30,065 nucleotides of DNA from CAZLLE01 sp964560425 (GCA_964560425.1 CAZLLE010000074.1:1-30065); one strand, 5' to 3'. Numbered from the stretch's first letter, positions 22,651-30,065 are shown. Notes: a model not told the origin generated them from the sequence alone. A program made the numbers and translations.

Positions 22651-22656
22651 ATTGTA
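22651..22656 (-). promoter_or_regulatory. possible -10 box of ccsBA
   Basis: TACAAT on the - strand lies 91 bp before the ccsBA start, downstream of the terminator at 22718-22757. No clear -35. The leader would be about 85 nt. Confidence 0.35.
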
Positions 22657-22665
22657 TCTTAAAAT

Positions 22666-22694
22666 TTGTAAGAAAAGTTAACATGTGGTATAAT
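22666..22694 (+). promoter_or_regulatory. strong promoter-like element on the + strand
   Basis: TTGTAA (22666-22671), a 17-bp spacer and TATAAT (22689-22694) preceded by TGG form a near-consensus extended sigma70 promoter pointing right, although both flanking protein genes are on the - strand. Transcription would start near 22701 and run through the structured intergenic region. Confidence 0.45.
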
Positions 22695-22717
22695 GGTGTT
22701 TTGAGTTTTATAAGCTT

Positions 22718-22757
22718 AAAAAAAGATAGCTCTTATCTCCGCAAATAAGAACTATCT
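22718..22757 (-). terminator. Rho-independent terminator on the - strand
   Basis: The 13-bp stem 22724-22736/22745-22757 has one non-Watson-Crick position (22730 with 22751): a C-A mismatch on the + strand, but a G-U pair on the - strand. T7 follows on the - strand (A7 at 22718-22724). Both signs show that the transcript using it runs leftwards, from the lipoprotein gene or a separate small RNA. Confidence 0.8.
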
Positions 22758-22848
22758 AAGTGAATGAGAGAGTGAGATATTATAAAACCCGCATTTTAAA
22801 ATCTCACAATCTCTCTATTCAAAAGGAGTGTTGAATGAATTTGTTTAC
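22718..22848 (-). ncRNA. candidate small RNA (or 3' UTR RNA) on the - strand
   Basis: Reading the - strand from a possible TATACT -10 (22855-22860), a transcript of about 130 nt would contain: a small hairpin ATTCAA/TTGAAT (22831-22836/22817-22822) with CACTCCTT in its loop; a long hairpin over 22762-22820 with loop TGCGGG; and a terminator hairpin with loop TTGCGGAG. Pairing is better on the - than the + strand (see terminator). It could be an independent RNA or a 3' fragment of the upstream lipoprotein mRNA. Family unknown. Confidence 0.45.
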
Positions 22849-22882
22849 TCTGAAAGTATATGCTAACAAAGTAAACAAATAG
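22835..22882 (+). CDS. doubtful 15-codon reading frame with strong ribosome site
   Basis: AAAAGGAG at 22821-22828 sits seven bases before an ATG that opens MNLFTLKVYANKVNK, stop at 22880-22882. The ribosome site lies in the loop of an ATTCAA/TTGAAT hairpin, and codons 2-15 lie within an 11-bp inverted repeat (22839-22849/22870-22880). It would be expressed from the + strand promoter at 22666-22694. It could be a tiny toxin-like peptide under antisense control, or chance. No family match is claimed. Confidence 0.2.
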   Translation: MNLFTLKVYANKVNK

Positions 22883-22891
22883 TTAATATTT

Positions 22892-23428
22892 TCATTTTGT
22901 TATTATAGTTTCTTCACAAGCCGCACGATTTTCTTGCATTTTTCTAATTCTTCTAAATTTTTGAGCTTTTGTCTCTGCAAAATCTTCTATTTTTGAATCT
23001 TTATTATAGACTCTTTTACTATCTTTCAAAAAGTTATCTGCTATTTTAACTTTGATAAGATCATCTTTTGTATATGGTAGTTTTTTATTATAATAAAAAA
23101 TGTGATAATTATTTGTGATATTCTCAAGAAATGTATAGACATATAAATCTACATCTGTATCATAAGAACTTTTAATAATATATCCAGAAAGTATAATATC
23201 AGGTTCTTTAACCTCTTTTGTCCATTTTTTTATCTTCTTTTTTTCACTTTTTTTGCATAATACAGGAGTATCTCTACTTGGTTTTATCATTCTATAGTTA
23301 TCTGGATATGGCTTAACTACTTCAGTAGCTGTATAAATACTTTCAATATTTTCACCTATCTCTCTAAAAGTACAGCCATTGAATAAAAATAAGATAAAAA
23401 TAGTTATTGATATTTTAATAGCGTTCAT
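22892..23428 (-). CDS. lipoprotein, function unknown
   Basis: Product of 178 aa with a lipoprotein signal peptide: hydrophobic ISITIFILFLFNGC with the lipobox LFNGC and lipid-bearing Cys19. The mature part is basic, contains two further cysteines and a central strand-rich segment (DVDLYVYTFLENIT), and ends with a charged helix. Retention in the inner or outer membrane is not predictable here. The ATG has AGGGAAAATATA before it. It lies 30 bp after ribD and may be the last gene of the infB-ribD transcript. No family recognised. Confidence 0.78.
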   Translation of the reverse strand: MNAIKISITIFILFLFNGCTFREIGENIESIYTATEVVKPYPDNYRMIKPSRDTPVLCKKSEKKKIKKWTKEVKEPDIILSGYIIKSSYDTDVDLYVYTFLENITNNYHIFYYNKKLPYTKDDLIKVKIADNFLKDSKRVYNKDSKIEDFAETKAQKFRRIRKMQENRAACEETIITK

Positions 23429-23458
23429 TATATTTTCCCTTTTTGATGTGATTATATC

Positions 23459-24493
23459 TTAAAGAGAATGTTTTTTTACTTTAATATTGGAGTTACTATA
23501 CCATGTCATGGTATCTATATCTACATTGGTAGAGTATAATCTATAGAGATCATGATTGGCTTGAATATTTTTCCCTTTTTTTAGTTTTGATGATTCAAAA
23601 ATAAGATACCAATCTACAAAATCTTTAGTAAGATTAAACATTCCCTCCCCACCCTCAATCATGATATATTTATAATCTTGTAGTTTTGAAAAAGTACTCT
23701 CTATAAAAACTTTACGATTTTTAATTTTAAAAAGAGGAATATCTCTATCAATATTATCATTTTTTGTATGTATTAGAATATCAGGAACTTTATCACTGTT
23801 AGTAAGCCTACAATCTAAAGTAGGTCGATCAGCTCGTACAGTGTCACCACCAATCACCAAGAGATCAATTTTTTCTCTTAAGTGATGTACAAATTGAAAA
23901 GAGGAGGGTGAACTTATAGTACCGCTATTATATACACCATTTAAATTTGTTGCAATTTTAAAAAATATAAATTGTCCCTTTTGATGCCATAATTTAAAAG
24001 GTGTTAATAGATCTAAACACTCTCTTTGCATTATAAATTTTTCCACTTCAATATTATTCTCTTTAAGATAATTGATACCGCCACTAGCCTCTGCATTTGG
24101 ATCATTTGTACCACATACCAATTTTTTAAAGCCTAATTTTTTGATAAGAACTGAACATGGAGGAGTTGATCCATGATGATTACATGGTTCTAGAGTTACA
24201 AATATTGTGCAATCTTTAAATCTCTTCTTATGATGGCTAATAATATAATTATATTTATCTGTTGCATTTTCTATTGTTGGGAGTCTTTTATCTCCAAAAG
24301 CTATCATAGCTTTTTCTATTGCTCTTAGTTCTGCATGAGCAGTTCCTGCTTTGTGGTGAGCTTCGATAGAGATTATTTGATTATTTGGATCTAAAATAAG
24401 TGAACCTACTGCTGGGTTAGGGTAGGTTACTCCTTGATATTTCCAAGCCTCTTTTAGTGCGAGGCTCATGTAGAAGTTATTATCTATTACCAT
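23459..24493 (-). CDS. ribD: riboflavin biosynthesis deaminase/reductase RibD
   Basis: Two-step enzyme of riboflavin synthesis: deamination of the pyrimidine made from GTP, then NADPH reduction of its ribosyl side chain. The deaminase zinc ligands are His53 (HAE) and Cys104/Cys113 (PCNHHGSTPPC). In typical RibD the HAE-to-PC distance is about 25 residues; here it is 51, so there is an extra segment of about 25 residues (roughly 67-95). The reductase domain (from ~175) shows LREKIDLLVIGGDTVRADRPTL and a C-terminal IEGGEGMFN motif, but SLDG is replaced by NLNG. The 344 aa are otherwise normal. It overlaps rimP by 7 bp. Confidence 0.9.
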   Translation of the reverse strand: MVIDNNFYMSLALKEAWKYQGVTYPNPAVGSLILDPNNQIISIEAHHKAGTAHAELRAIEKAMIAFGDKRLPTIENATDKYNYIISHHKKRFKDCTIFVTLEPCNHHGSTPPCSVLIKKLGFKKLVCGTNDPNAEASGGINYLKENNIEVEKFIMQRECLDLLTPFKLWHQKGQFIFFKIATNLNGVYNSGTISSPSSFQFVHHLREKIDLLVIGGDTVRADRPTLDCRLTNSDKVPDILIHTKNDNIDRDIPLFKIKNRKVFIESTFSKLQDYKYIMIEGGEGMFNLTKDFVDWYLIFESSKLKKGKNIQANHDLYRLYSTNVDIDTMTWYSNSNIKVKKHSL

Positions 24494-24927
24494 TCAAAAT
24501 ATGTTTTTGCTTTGATAATATTTGAAAAGTTTATGACTCTATCTTCTTTATTTGTTTTATCATATACAAAAATTTGTTTATCTTCAACTTTTAAAATTTT
24601 TGCTTTTATCTTTTCGTTGTCACTATCTGTTTGGATTTTTAGTTTTACCAAATCATTGATAGAGTTTTCAAAGTTTTCAATTTTTGTAAGCTGTCTATCA
24701 ATTCCGGGAGAACTTACCTCTAATGTATATTTACCACTCATTGGAGGATCAATATCAAGAATTGGAGAGATGATTTTGGTTACTTTTGTACATTGATCAA
24801 GATTAATACCATCTGGATGTGAAATAAAAACTCTAAATATTTTTTGTTCACCCTCTGAAGTTATCTGTGTATCATAAAGAGATACTCCACAATCTTCAAT
24901 GATTTTTTTAAGTGTTTTTTTATCCAT
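24487..24927 (-). CDS. rimP: ribosome maturation factor RimP
   Basis: Assists 30S subunit assembly. Product of 146 aa with the N-terminal alpha/beta domain containing the conserved LEVSSPGIDRQL stretch (about residues 68-79) preceded by a stretch with ISPILD, then a C-terminal SH3-like domain (from about 90) ending INFSNIIKAKTYFEW. Overlaps rbfA by 8 bp and ribD by 7 bp, in the order infB-rbfA-rimP also found in other Campylobacterota. Confidence 0.93.
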   Translation of the reverse strand: MDKKTLKKIIEDCGVSLYDTQITSEGEQKIFRVFISHPDGINLDQCTKVTKIISPILDIDPPMSGKYTLEVSSPGIDRQLTKIENFENSINDLVKLKIQTDSDNEKIKAKILKVEDKQIFVYDKTNKEDRVINFSNIIKAKTYFEW

Positions 24928-25285
24928 TTTTTTTGTTTAACTCTCTATTTATCTGTTCAAAAAGTGTATCTAGGTGATTTTGTTTCTCTAAATTGTGATC
25001 AAATATAAATTTTAATTTAGGACAACGATACCAACCCTCTATCTGTTTACAGTGATTTTCTATATAGCTACTTGCTTTAGAGAGGTGTTTAACTATATAT
25101 TTTTCATCCTCTTTATCTGTAAAGGCAGGATCCAAAAAAACTTCTGCATCATATTTCCCACGACTACATTTAACATCTAATACTGGTATATTATTGATTT
25201 TTTCATCTGATAGTGTAGCAATAGCTTCAGGAATCAGCTCTTTTAGAACTGACTCCACTCTTTTTATTTTTATACTTTTATCCAA
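24920..25285 (-). CDS. rbfA: ribosome-binding factor A
   Basis: Single KH-like domain protein (121 aa) for 16S rRNA 5'-end processing and cold adaptation. Recognisable features are the N-terminal helix IKRVESVLKELIPEAIATL, a strand with DVKCSRGKYDAEVFL, and the C-terminal LKFIFDHNLEKQNHLDTLFEQI segment. Directly follows infB by 15 bp on the - strand and overlaps rimP. The central region is more charged than in E. coli, but the topology fits. Confidence 0.9.
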   Translation of the reverse strand: MDKSIKIKRVESVLKELIPEAIATLSDEKINNIPVLDVKCSRGKYDAEVFLDPAFTDKEDEKYIVKHLSKASSYIENHCKQIEGWYRCPKLKFIFDHNLEKQNHLDTLFEQINRELNKKNG

Positions 25286-25300
25286 AATATTTATACTCTC

Positions 25301-27910
25301 TTATAGTGTTGCTTTCTCTTCAACTTCTTTGAAACTCTCCAAGAAGTCCCCCGGTCTTACATCGCTATATCCAACAACACCGATACCACACTCATAACCT
25401 TTGGCTACCTCTTTGGCATCATCTTTGAATCGTTTAAGAGATGAAATTTCACCCTCATAAATAACAACACCTTCTCTAATAACACGAACCTTTGCACCTC
25501 TATGAATTGAACCATCAGTTACAATAGATCCTGCAATAGCTCCAAGTTTTGGTACATTAAATACCTCTCTAACTTCTGCTTGACCAAGATTCTCTTCTCT
25601 AATAATTGGAGATAATAGTCCTCCAAGAAGTCCTCTTACATCATCTTCTAGTTCATAAATAATATTATATGTACTAATTGTTACACCAAGTTTTTTTGCT
25701 TTCTCTTTGATTACACCTGTTGGTCTAACATTAAATCCTAAAATTACAGAATTTTCACTAGCTTCTGAAAGAGCGATATCACTCTCTGTAATACCACCAA
25801 CGCCAGAGCTAATGATATTCACTTTTACTTCATCATTTCTAAGTTTTGTCAACATATTTTTAATAGCTTCAAGACTTCCTGCCACATCTGCTTTAAGAAT
25901 AATTGGTAAGTTTTTGATTTGACCCTCAGCAATTCTTTCACCTAGATCTTCAAGTGTTACTTTTGTTGAACGAGATAACTCTTTTTGTCTAATATGTTCA
26001 GCTCTCTTATTAGCAAACTCTCTTGCCTCTTTGTCGCTATTTACACTCATCAAAATATCCCCAGCCTCAGGAATTTGGCTAAGTCCAAGTACTACACCTG
26101 GTTCACCTGGTTTGATCTCTTTTAGTGGTTTATTATCTTCACTCATTAATGCTCTTACTTTTCCATAAGCAACACCACATACAATAGTATCACCGACTTT
26201 AAGTGTTCCATTGTCCATAATTACTGTCGCAACAGGACCTCTTCCTTTTTCTAAAGAACTCTCAACAACCGTTGCTTTTGCTTTTTGATTAGGATTAGCT
26301 TTTAGCTCTAATAACTCTGCTTGAAGAATAACAACTTCTAGAAGTTCATCAATACCCTCTCCTGTGTGAGCAGATACATTAATAAATTCATGATCTCCAC
26401 CCCAATCAGTTGGAGTAACACCAAGTTCTGCAAGACCCGCTTTTGCCAAATCAGGATTTGCATCAGCTTTGTCTATTTTATTAATAGCAATAATAAAAGG
26501 TACATCTGCCTCTTTTGCATGCTCTATTGCCTCTTTTGTTTGAGGTTTTACACCATCATCGGCGGCTACAACAATAATAACAATATCAGTCGCTTTTGCT
26601 CCTCTACTTCTCATCTCTGTAAATGCAGCATGTCCTGGAGTATCAATAAATGTAATTTTATGACCATCTTTCTCGACCATATATGCACCAACATGTTGAG
26701 TAATTCCTCCATGCTCTCCACTTGCCACTTTTGTAGATCTGATTTTATCAAGAAGTGAAGTTTTACCATGATCAACATGACCCATGATTGTAATTACTGG
26801 AGGTTTCTCCTCTTTTCCTTCCTCTTCCATCTCATAATCTTTTTCGTAATCAAACTCATCTAATGGATTAATAGTTGTAACTTCTACATTAAACTCATCT
26901 GCCAAAATTTCAATTGAATCTTTGTCTAGGAAATCATTTTTTGTTACCAATACGCCAAGAGTAAAGAGAACTTTGATAATTTCACCAGTTGTCTTATTCA
27001 TCTTCTCTGCAAATTCGTAAACCCTAATATCCTCAGGAATCTCAATATTAGATACATTTACCTCTATATCATCATCTTTTCTTTTTCTTCTTCTTTTTGT
27101 AGATTTTCTACTGATACCTCTTTGTCTAATAAAACTACTATTTTTAGTAGATCTCATTTGAGAAGGATCAAGTTTCTTTTTAGGTTGTCTCTTCTCTTCT
27201 TTCTCTTCTGGTGCATTTAGATCAAAATCATGTAGTACAACCATCTCATCATCACCCATGACATCAATTGCATTTATTGACCCATTGCCAAAAATATCCA
27301 TTCTTTCTGAACTATTTTGTTTTCCAGTTGATCCACTTTTTTTAACTTTTTTCTTTCTTCTTGGTGCATTTTCAAGAAGTGCAGGCATTTTAGAGATTCT
27401 CTTCTCTGCCGCAGATTTTTCAACAGGTCTTCTCTTCTTTACAATTACTAAACCTCTTCTTTTTTTGAGGCTAGCAGAGGCAAGAGTCTCTGGTTTTTTT
27501 ACTGGTGGTTTTTTAGATTCCACCTCTTTTTTAGTATCACTCTGTTCTGTTTGCTTTTTGGAGGAGCTTTCTTCTGTTTTTTTAGTGACTGTGTTCATTG
27601 TTTTCTCTTTAGTAACCTCTTTTGTAATAGTAGGTTTCTTATCTTCCTTTTTATCTGGTTGCACTTTTATTTGAGGTGTTGGTTTTATCTGTTGTGGAGT
27701 TTTAACCTCTTTTAGCACCTCTTTCTGTGCTGACTTTGACTGTGGTTTTGCACCAGTCATTATAAAATTCATTAGTTGCTCTGCAGACTCTACAGAAACT
27801 ACGCTACTAACTGCCTTTACATTTAAATCTATCTCTTTTGCCTTTGCTAGAACATCTTTACTCCCCATTCCAAGCTCTTTAGCAATTTCACTTATTCGCA
27901 CCCTATTCAT
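25301..27910 (-). CDS. infB: translation initiation factor IF-2
   Basis: GTPase that places initiator tRNA on the 30S subunit and promotes subunit joining. Order along the 869 aa: IF2-N domain (1-50, RISEIAKELGMGSKDVL), a long Lys/Glu/Pro-rich low-complexity linker (about 55-290), a second IF2-N-like domain (IRVYEFAEKMNKTTGEIIKVL), then the G domain with GHVDHGKTS near residue 376, DTPGHAAF and NKID. EF-Tu-like domain II, domain III and C-terminal domain IV follow. The ATG overlaps the end of ylxR by 8 bp. The antisense open frames found here are side products of the biased linker composition. Confidence 0.97.
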   Translation of the reverse strand: MNRVRISEIAKELGMGSKDVLAKAKEIDLNVKAVSSVVSVESAEQLMNFIMTGAKPQSKSAQKEVLKEVKTPQQIKPTPQIKVQPDKKEDKKPTITKEVTKEKTMNTVTKKTEESSSKKQTEQSDTKKEVESKKPPVKKPETLASASLKKRRGLVIVKKRRPVEKSAAEKRISKMPALLENAPRRKKKVKKSGSTGKQNSSERMDIFGNGSINAIDVMGDDEMVVLHDFDLNAPEEKEEKRQPKKKLDPSQMRSTKNSSFIRQRGISRKSTKRRRKRKDDDIEVNVSNIEIPEDIRVYEFAEKMNKTTGEIIKVLFTLGVLVTKNDFLDKDSIEILADEFNVEVTTINPLDEFDYEKDYEMEEEGKEEKPPVITIMGHVDHGKTSLLDKIRSTKVASGEHGGITQHVGAYMVEKDGHKITFIDTPGHAAFTEMRSRGAKATDIVIIVVAADDGVKPQTKEAIEHAKEADVPFIIAINKIDKADANPDLAKAGLAELGVTPTDWGGDHEFINVSAHTGEGIDELLEVVILQAELLELKANPNQKAKATVVESSLEKGRGPVATVIMDNGTLKVGDTIVCGVAYGKVRALMSEDNKPLKEIKPGEPGVVLGLSQIPEAGDILMSVNSDKEAREFANKRAEHIRQKELSRSTKVTLEDLGERIAEGQIKNLPIILKADVAGSLEAIKNMLTKLRNDEVKVNIISSGVGGITESDIALSEASENSVILGFNVRPTGVIKEKAKKLGVTISTYNIIYELEDDVRGLLGGLLSPIIREENLGQAEVREVFNVPKLGAIAGSIVTDGSIHRGAKVRVIREGVVIYEGEISSLKRFKDDAKEVAKGYECGIGVVGYSDVRPGDFLESFKEVEEKATL

Positions 27911-28118
27911 ATATTAAACTCTCCAAATCTATAATTTTTATCTTCTGCTTACATTTATTACTAAGCACTTTTTCTAATTTTTTATCTTTTTTATTTAGAC
28001 ACTCTCTACATACATAAAAACTTCTTCCAACATTTGTAAAATGGATTAGAGTTTTGTCTTTGCATTGAAGTCTTATTAAATTCTTTTGCAAATCTCTATG
28101 TCTGCAAATAATACACAT
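27903..28118 (-). CDS. ylxR: YlxR family RNA-binding protein (DUF448)
   Basis: Short 71-aa protein with the YlxR signature MCIICRHRDLQKNLIRL followed by a GRSFYVCRECL motif. Members bind nucleic acid and are encoded next to infB in many bacteria, which is the arrangement here (8-bp overlap). The four cysteines at Cys2, Cys5 and in YVCREC could hold a metal. The ribosome site is poor (only an AGG just before the ATG), and no better in-frame ATG exists upstream. Confidence 0.88.
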   Translation of the reverse strand: MCIICRHRDLQKNLIRLQCKDKTLIHFTNVGRSFYVCRECLNKKDKKLEKVLSNKCKQKIKIIDLESLIYE

Positions 28119-28183
28119 CCTGATTGGTTTATGTATCTTATTACTATCTGTTAACCTTATAATAAAAATCCTTAAAAAGTTAA

Positions 28184-29065
28184 TTATTTTTCTATAATAT
28201 AACCTGTGTTGTTGAAATTGTATGTCTCAACACGAAATCTTGGAAACTTTTGCTTTAATTTCTCTTGAAGATACTCTGCATCATCTGCATGAACTAAGTT
28301 AAAAAATGATGAACCACTTCCTGAAAGTGTACTCATTAAAACACCATTATCTAATGCACTTTTCTGCACATCAAAAAGCTCCGGCATAGCTTTCATTCTT
28401 CTTGTTTGATGTAATTTATCTTGAGATGCTACACGAAGTAAATCCCATGATTCACTCATAAATACAGATGTCATAAAAGCACTACGAGAGAGTGAATAGA
28501 TAGTCTCTTCAGCTTTATATTGATTTGGTAATATATTACGAGAACGGGCAGTTGAAATTGTTTTATTTGGTATAACTAAAATTGCTTTAAGATAATTTGG
28601 AAGACGTCTTTTTTGACTATAAACTTTATTATCATCTATACAAGCTACATTAAATCCCCCCATAACTGCAGGAGTAATATTATCAGGATGATGTTCATAT
28701 TTTAAAGCTAAATTTAAAATTTCTCTCTTATTATATTTAGTTTTAGACATAGCATAAGCCGCAGTAATAGATGCTACAATTACAGCAGATGAACTACCTA
28801 ATCCTCTTGATATTGGGATATTATTAATAAATTCAAATTTAAAATTATCAATTCTATCTGTTAATCTTTTATAATTTTCATTAAAAATAGTTAAAAATAA
28901 TGTATTTTTTCTAATTTTTGGATTACTTGCCCCCTCCCCTATTGTTGATAAACTCAAAAATTTTGATGGTGCAATAATAATTTGATTTCTTAAATCAATA
29001 GCTAATCCCAATGAATCAAAACCAGGTCCTAAATTGGCACTAGTTGCAGGTACACTAATTAACAA
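28184..29065 (-). CDS. thrB: homoserine kinase
   Basis: GHMP-family kinase that phosphorylates L-homoserine with ATP on the way to threonine. N-terminal motif VPATSANLGPGFDSLGLA (residues 5-22), the ATP phosphate loop SRGLGSSSA (86-94), and the C-terminal LSGSGSSFF motif are all intact; length 293 aa. The start is TTG, preceded on the - strand by AAAGGGATTA; no in-frame ATG lies closer to the conserved N-terminus. It precedes ylxR by 65 bp. The order thrB-ylxR-infB-rbfA-rimP also occurs in Campylobacter and Helicobacter from memory. Confidence 0.95.
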   Translation of the reverse strand: MLISVPATSANLGPGFDSLGLAIDLRNQIIIAPSKFLSLSTIGEGASNPKIRKNTLFLTIFNENYKRLTDRIDNFKFEFINNIPISRGLGSSSAVIVASITAAYAMSKTKYNKREILNLALKYEHHPDNITPAVMGGFNVACIDDNKVYSQKRRLPNYLKAILVIPNKTISTARSRNILPNQYKAEETIYSLSRSAFMTSVFMSESWDLLRVASQDKLHQTRRMKAMPELFDVQKSALDNGVLMSTLSGSGSSFFNLVHADDAEYLQEKLKQKFPRFRVETYNFNNTGYIIEK

Positions 29066-29160
29066 ATAATCCCTTTAAATATTTTTTTTATAATTATAGT
29101 ATTTTTTTTCTTTGATAATAATTTATATTTAAAAATTATAAAATATTTTAAAAAAGAATA

Positions 29161-29184
29161 ATAGAGGTAAAATATTACCTCTAT
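29161..29184 (-). terminator. terminator of thiG
   Basis: ATAGAGGTAA (29161-29170) and TTACCTCTAT (29175-29184) form a perfect 10-bp stem with AATA loop. On the - strand it is followed by a T-rich tail (A6 at about 29150-29157 on the + strand) and begins 9 bp after the thiG stop. The next 90 bp to thrB are extremely AT-rich and probably hold the thrB promoter. Confidence 0.8.
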
Positions 29185-29193
29185 AAAAACTAT

Positions 29194-29970
29194 TTAAAAT
29201 ATCATCCCATCAATAGGAGAAGAGGCAGTTGCATAAGGCTTTTTGGTAATTCTACCTGCTTCATAACTTATTCTTCCAGCTATAACAGCATATTTCATAG
29301 CTTCTGCCATCATTATAGGATTTTTAGCTTGAGCAATAGCAGTATTTGTAAGGACTCCATCTGCCCCTAATTCCATAGCAATACTTGCATCACTTGCACA
29401 ACCAATTCCTGCATCTACAATAACTGGAATATTTACAGCCTCTTTAATAAAATGGACATTAAATCTATTTTGAATCCCAAGTCCACTTCCAATAGGAGAG
29501 GCTAAGGGCATAATGGCATGAGCACCAGCATCCTCTAATCTTTTTGCAATAATTGGATCATCATTAGTATATGCCATAATGGTAAATCCATCTTTTGCTA
29601 ATACTTCACAAGCTTTAATAGTCTCAATTACATCAGGATAAAGAGTCTTAGCAGTATCTCCAATAACTTCTAATTTAATTAAATCGATTCCAGTTGCTTC
29701 ACGAGTCAATCTAAAAAGTGTAATAGCATCTTCTGCTGTTATACATCCTGCAGAGTTTGGTAAAAATTTTACATTTGTATTCTCAAAATAATTCATTAAA
29801 TTCTCTTGTGTAGGGTCTGTAATATTTACTCTTCTTACTGCTACTGTAATTAATTCACTTCCACTTGCAAGTGTTGCATCTAATGTAGTCTGAAAACTAT
29901 CATATTTTCCACTTCCTACTATTAATCTACTACTTAATTCATATTTACCTATTTTTAAAATGTTACTCAT
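29194..29970 (-). CDS. thiG: thiazole synthase
   Basis: TIM-barrel enzyme making the thiamine thiazole from 1-deoxy-D-xylulose-5-phosphate, ThiS-thiocarboxylate and dehydroglycine. The Schiff-base lysine is Lys99 in DLIKLEVIGD. LIVGSGKY near residue 17, AVRRVN at 45-49, LPNSAGC, and the phosphate loops IMPLASPIGSGLG and VIVDAGIGCASDA are present; 258 aa is full length. ATG 29970 has GGAGAAGAT upstream. It lies about 28 kb from the thiE gene in this window, so the pathway is dispersed. ThiS, ThiF or ThiH may precede it outside the window. Confidence 0.97.
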   Translation of the reverse strand: MSNILKIGKYELSSRLIVGSGKYDSFQTTLDATLASGSELITVAVRRVNITDPTQENLMNYFENTNVKFLPNSAGCITAEDAITLFRLTREATGIDLIKLEVIGDTAKTLYPDVIETIKACEVLAKDGFTIMAYTNDDPIIAKRLEDAGAHAIMPLASPIGSGLGIQNRFNVHFIKEAVNIPVIVDAGIGCASDASIAMELGADGVLTNTAIAQAKNPIMMAEAMKYAVIAGRISYEAGRITKKPYATASSPIDGMIF

Positions 29971-30065
29971 ATCTTCTCCAATAATTTTTTATCTCTTATA
30001 TCACAAAATAGCTTAATTCTTATTAATAATTTTATAACTAAGATATGATATAATAAAATGGATAT
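29971..30065 (-). promoter_or_regulatory. AT-rich leader of thiG
   Basis: Contains the thiG ribosome site GGAGAAG (just right of 29970). No thiamine riboswitch core was recognised in the 95 bases available; the region continues beyond the window, so an upstream gene or riboswitch cannot be excluded. Confidence 0.4.

Noticed and set aside
22835..22882. Claiming the 15-codon frame as an AapA-type toxin.
   Set aside because: There is only a loose resemblance in residue pattern and the length is half that of known members, so it is listed as a doubtful frame and the antisense idea is kept as a hypothesis.
24512..24796. A 94-codon + strand hydrophobic frame antisense to rimP.
   Set aside because: A shadow of the rimP coding sequence without any initiation signal.
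26366..26758. A 130-codon + strand frame rich in Ser, Cys and Asn, antisense to the infB G domain.
   Set aside because: The composition is the complement of the conserved GTPase domain; infB is unambiguous here.
27258..27674. A 138-codon + strand frame antisense to the infB linker, with a very hydrophobic product.
   Set aside because: It mirrors the Lys/Glu-rich linker codons of infB; no ribosome site or independent support.
1..30065. Mobile elements, CRISPR arrays, tRNA genes or phage genes.
   Set aside because: No transposase or integrase motifs, regularly spaced repeats or tRNA cloverleaf sequences were seen; the gaps between genes are too short or are accounted for.

Overview
The window looks like ordinary chromosome from a member of the Campylobacterota (the former Epsilonproteobacteria), probably a free-living Sulfurovum/Sulfurimonas-type organism rather than a gut pathogen. 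The evidence is strongly AT-rich DNA, a fused ResB-CcsA cytochrome c biogenesis protein, a DUF2018 gene, a UbiD-type decarboxylase of the futalosine menaquinone route, and two gene strings whose order I recall from Campylobacter jejuni and Helicobacter pylori. These strings are accD-(thiE)-rlmH-dksA-membrane protein-dus and DUF2018-orf-ispB-hemA-proS-(fxsA, dsb)-hemC. The genus is an inference. No rRNA, tRNA, CRISPR array or insertion sequence was found.

Layout, left half (1-17.7 kb, all genes on the + strand). Positions 1-434 hold no convincing protein gene; they contain a hairpin, a candidate structured RNA closed by a basal helix and a T run, and the accD leader. Two dense operons follow, with genes overlapping by 1-47 bp or separated by a few bases: 459-4730 (fatty acid synthesis, thiamine, ribosome methylation, stringent-type regulator, tRNA dihydrouridine) and 4801-13414 (knotted DUF2018 protein, polyprenyl diphosphate synthase, haem synthesis, prolyl-tRNA synthetase, thiol-disulfide protein, menaquinone decarboxylase). 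From 13.5 to 17.7 kb the genes are singly spaced with their own control regions: a cysteine-rich outer-membrane barrel carrying a SPOR domain, a tRNA-thiolation-like PP-loop enzyme, an orphan OmpR-type response regulator, a secreted very acidic protein, and a monooxygenase-like gene overlapping a 53-codon four-cysteine gene.

Right half (17.8-30 kb, all annotated protein genes on the - strand apart from one doubtful 15-codon frame at 22835-22882). A convergent terminator at about 17.79 kb separates the halves. Reading leftwards from 30 kb come thiG, thrB, then ylxR-infB-rbfA-rimP-ribD (translation initiation, ribosome maturation, riboflavin), a lipoprotein gene, a 298-bp intergenic region rich in RNA structure, and then ccsBA, yigZ, a prenylcysteine-methyltransferase-like membrane protein and a small periplasmic protein.

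Most of the window is housekeeping. The places most likely to hold something undescribed are: the 22.6-22.9 kb intergenic region, where opposing promoter-like signals, a minus-strand terminator and a Shine-Dalgarno-displaying palindrome resemble an antisense-RNA pair; the candidate RNA at about 40-200; the barrel-SPOR protein with ten cysteines; and the response regulator/tandem repeat/acidic protein locus at 15.8-17.2 kb.
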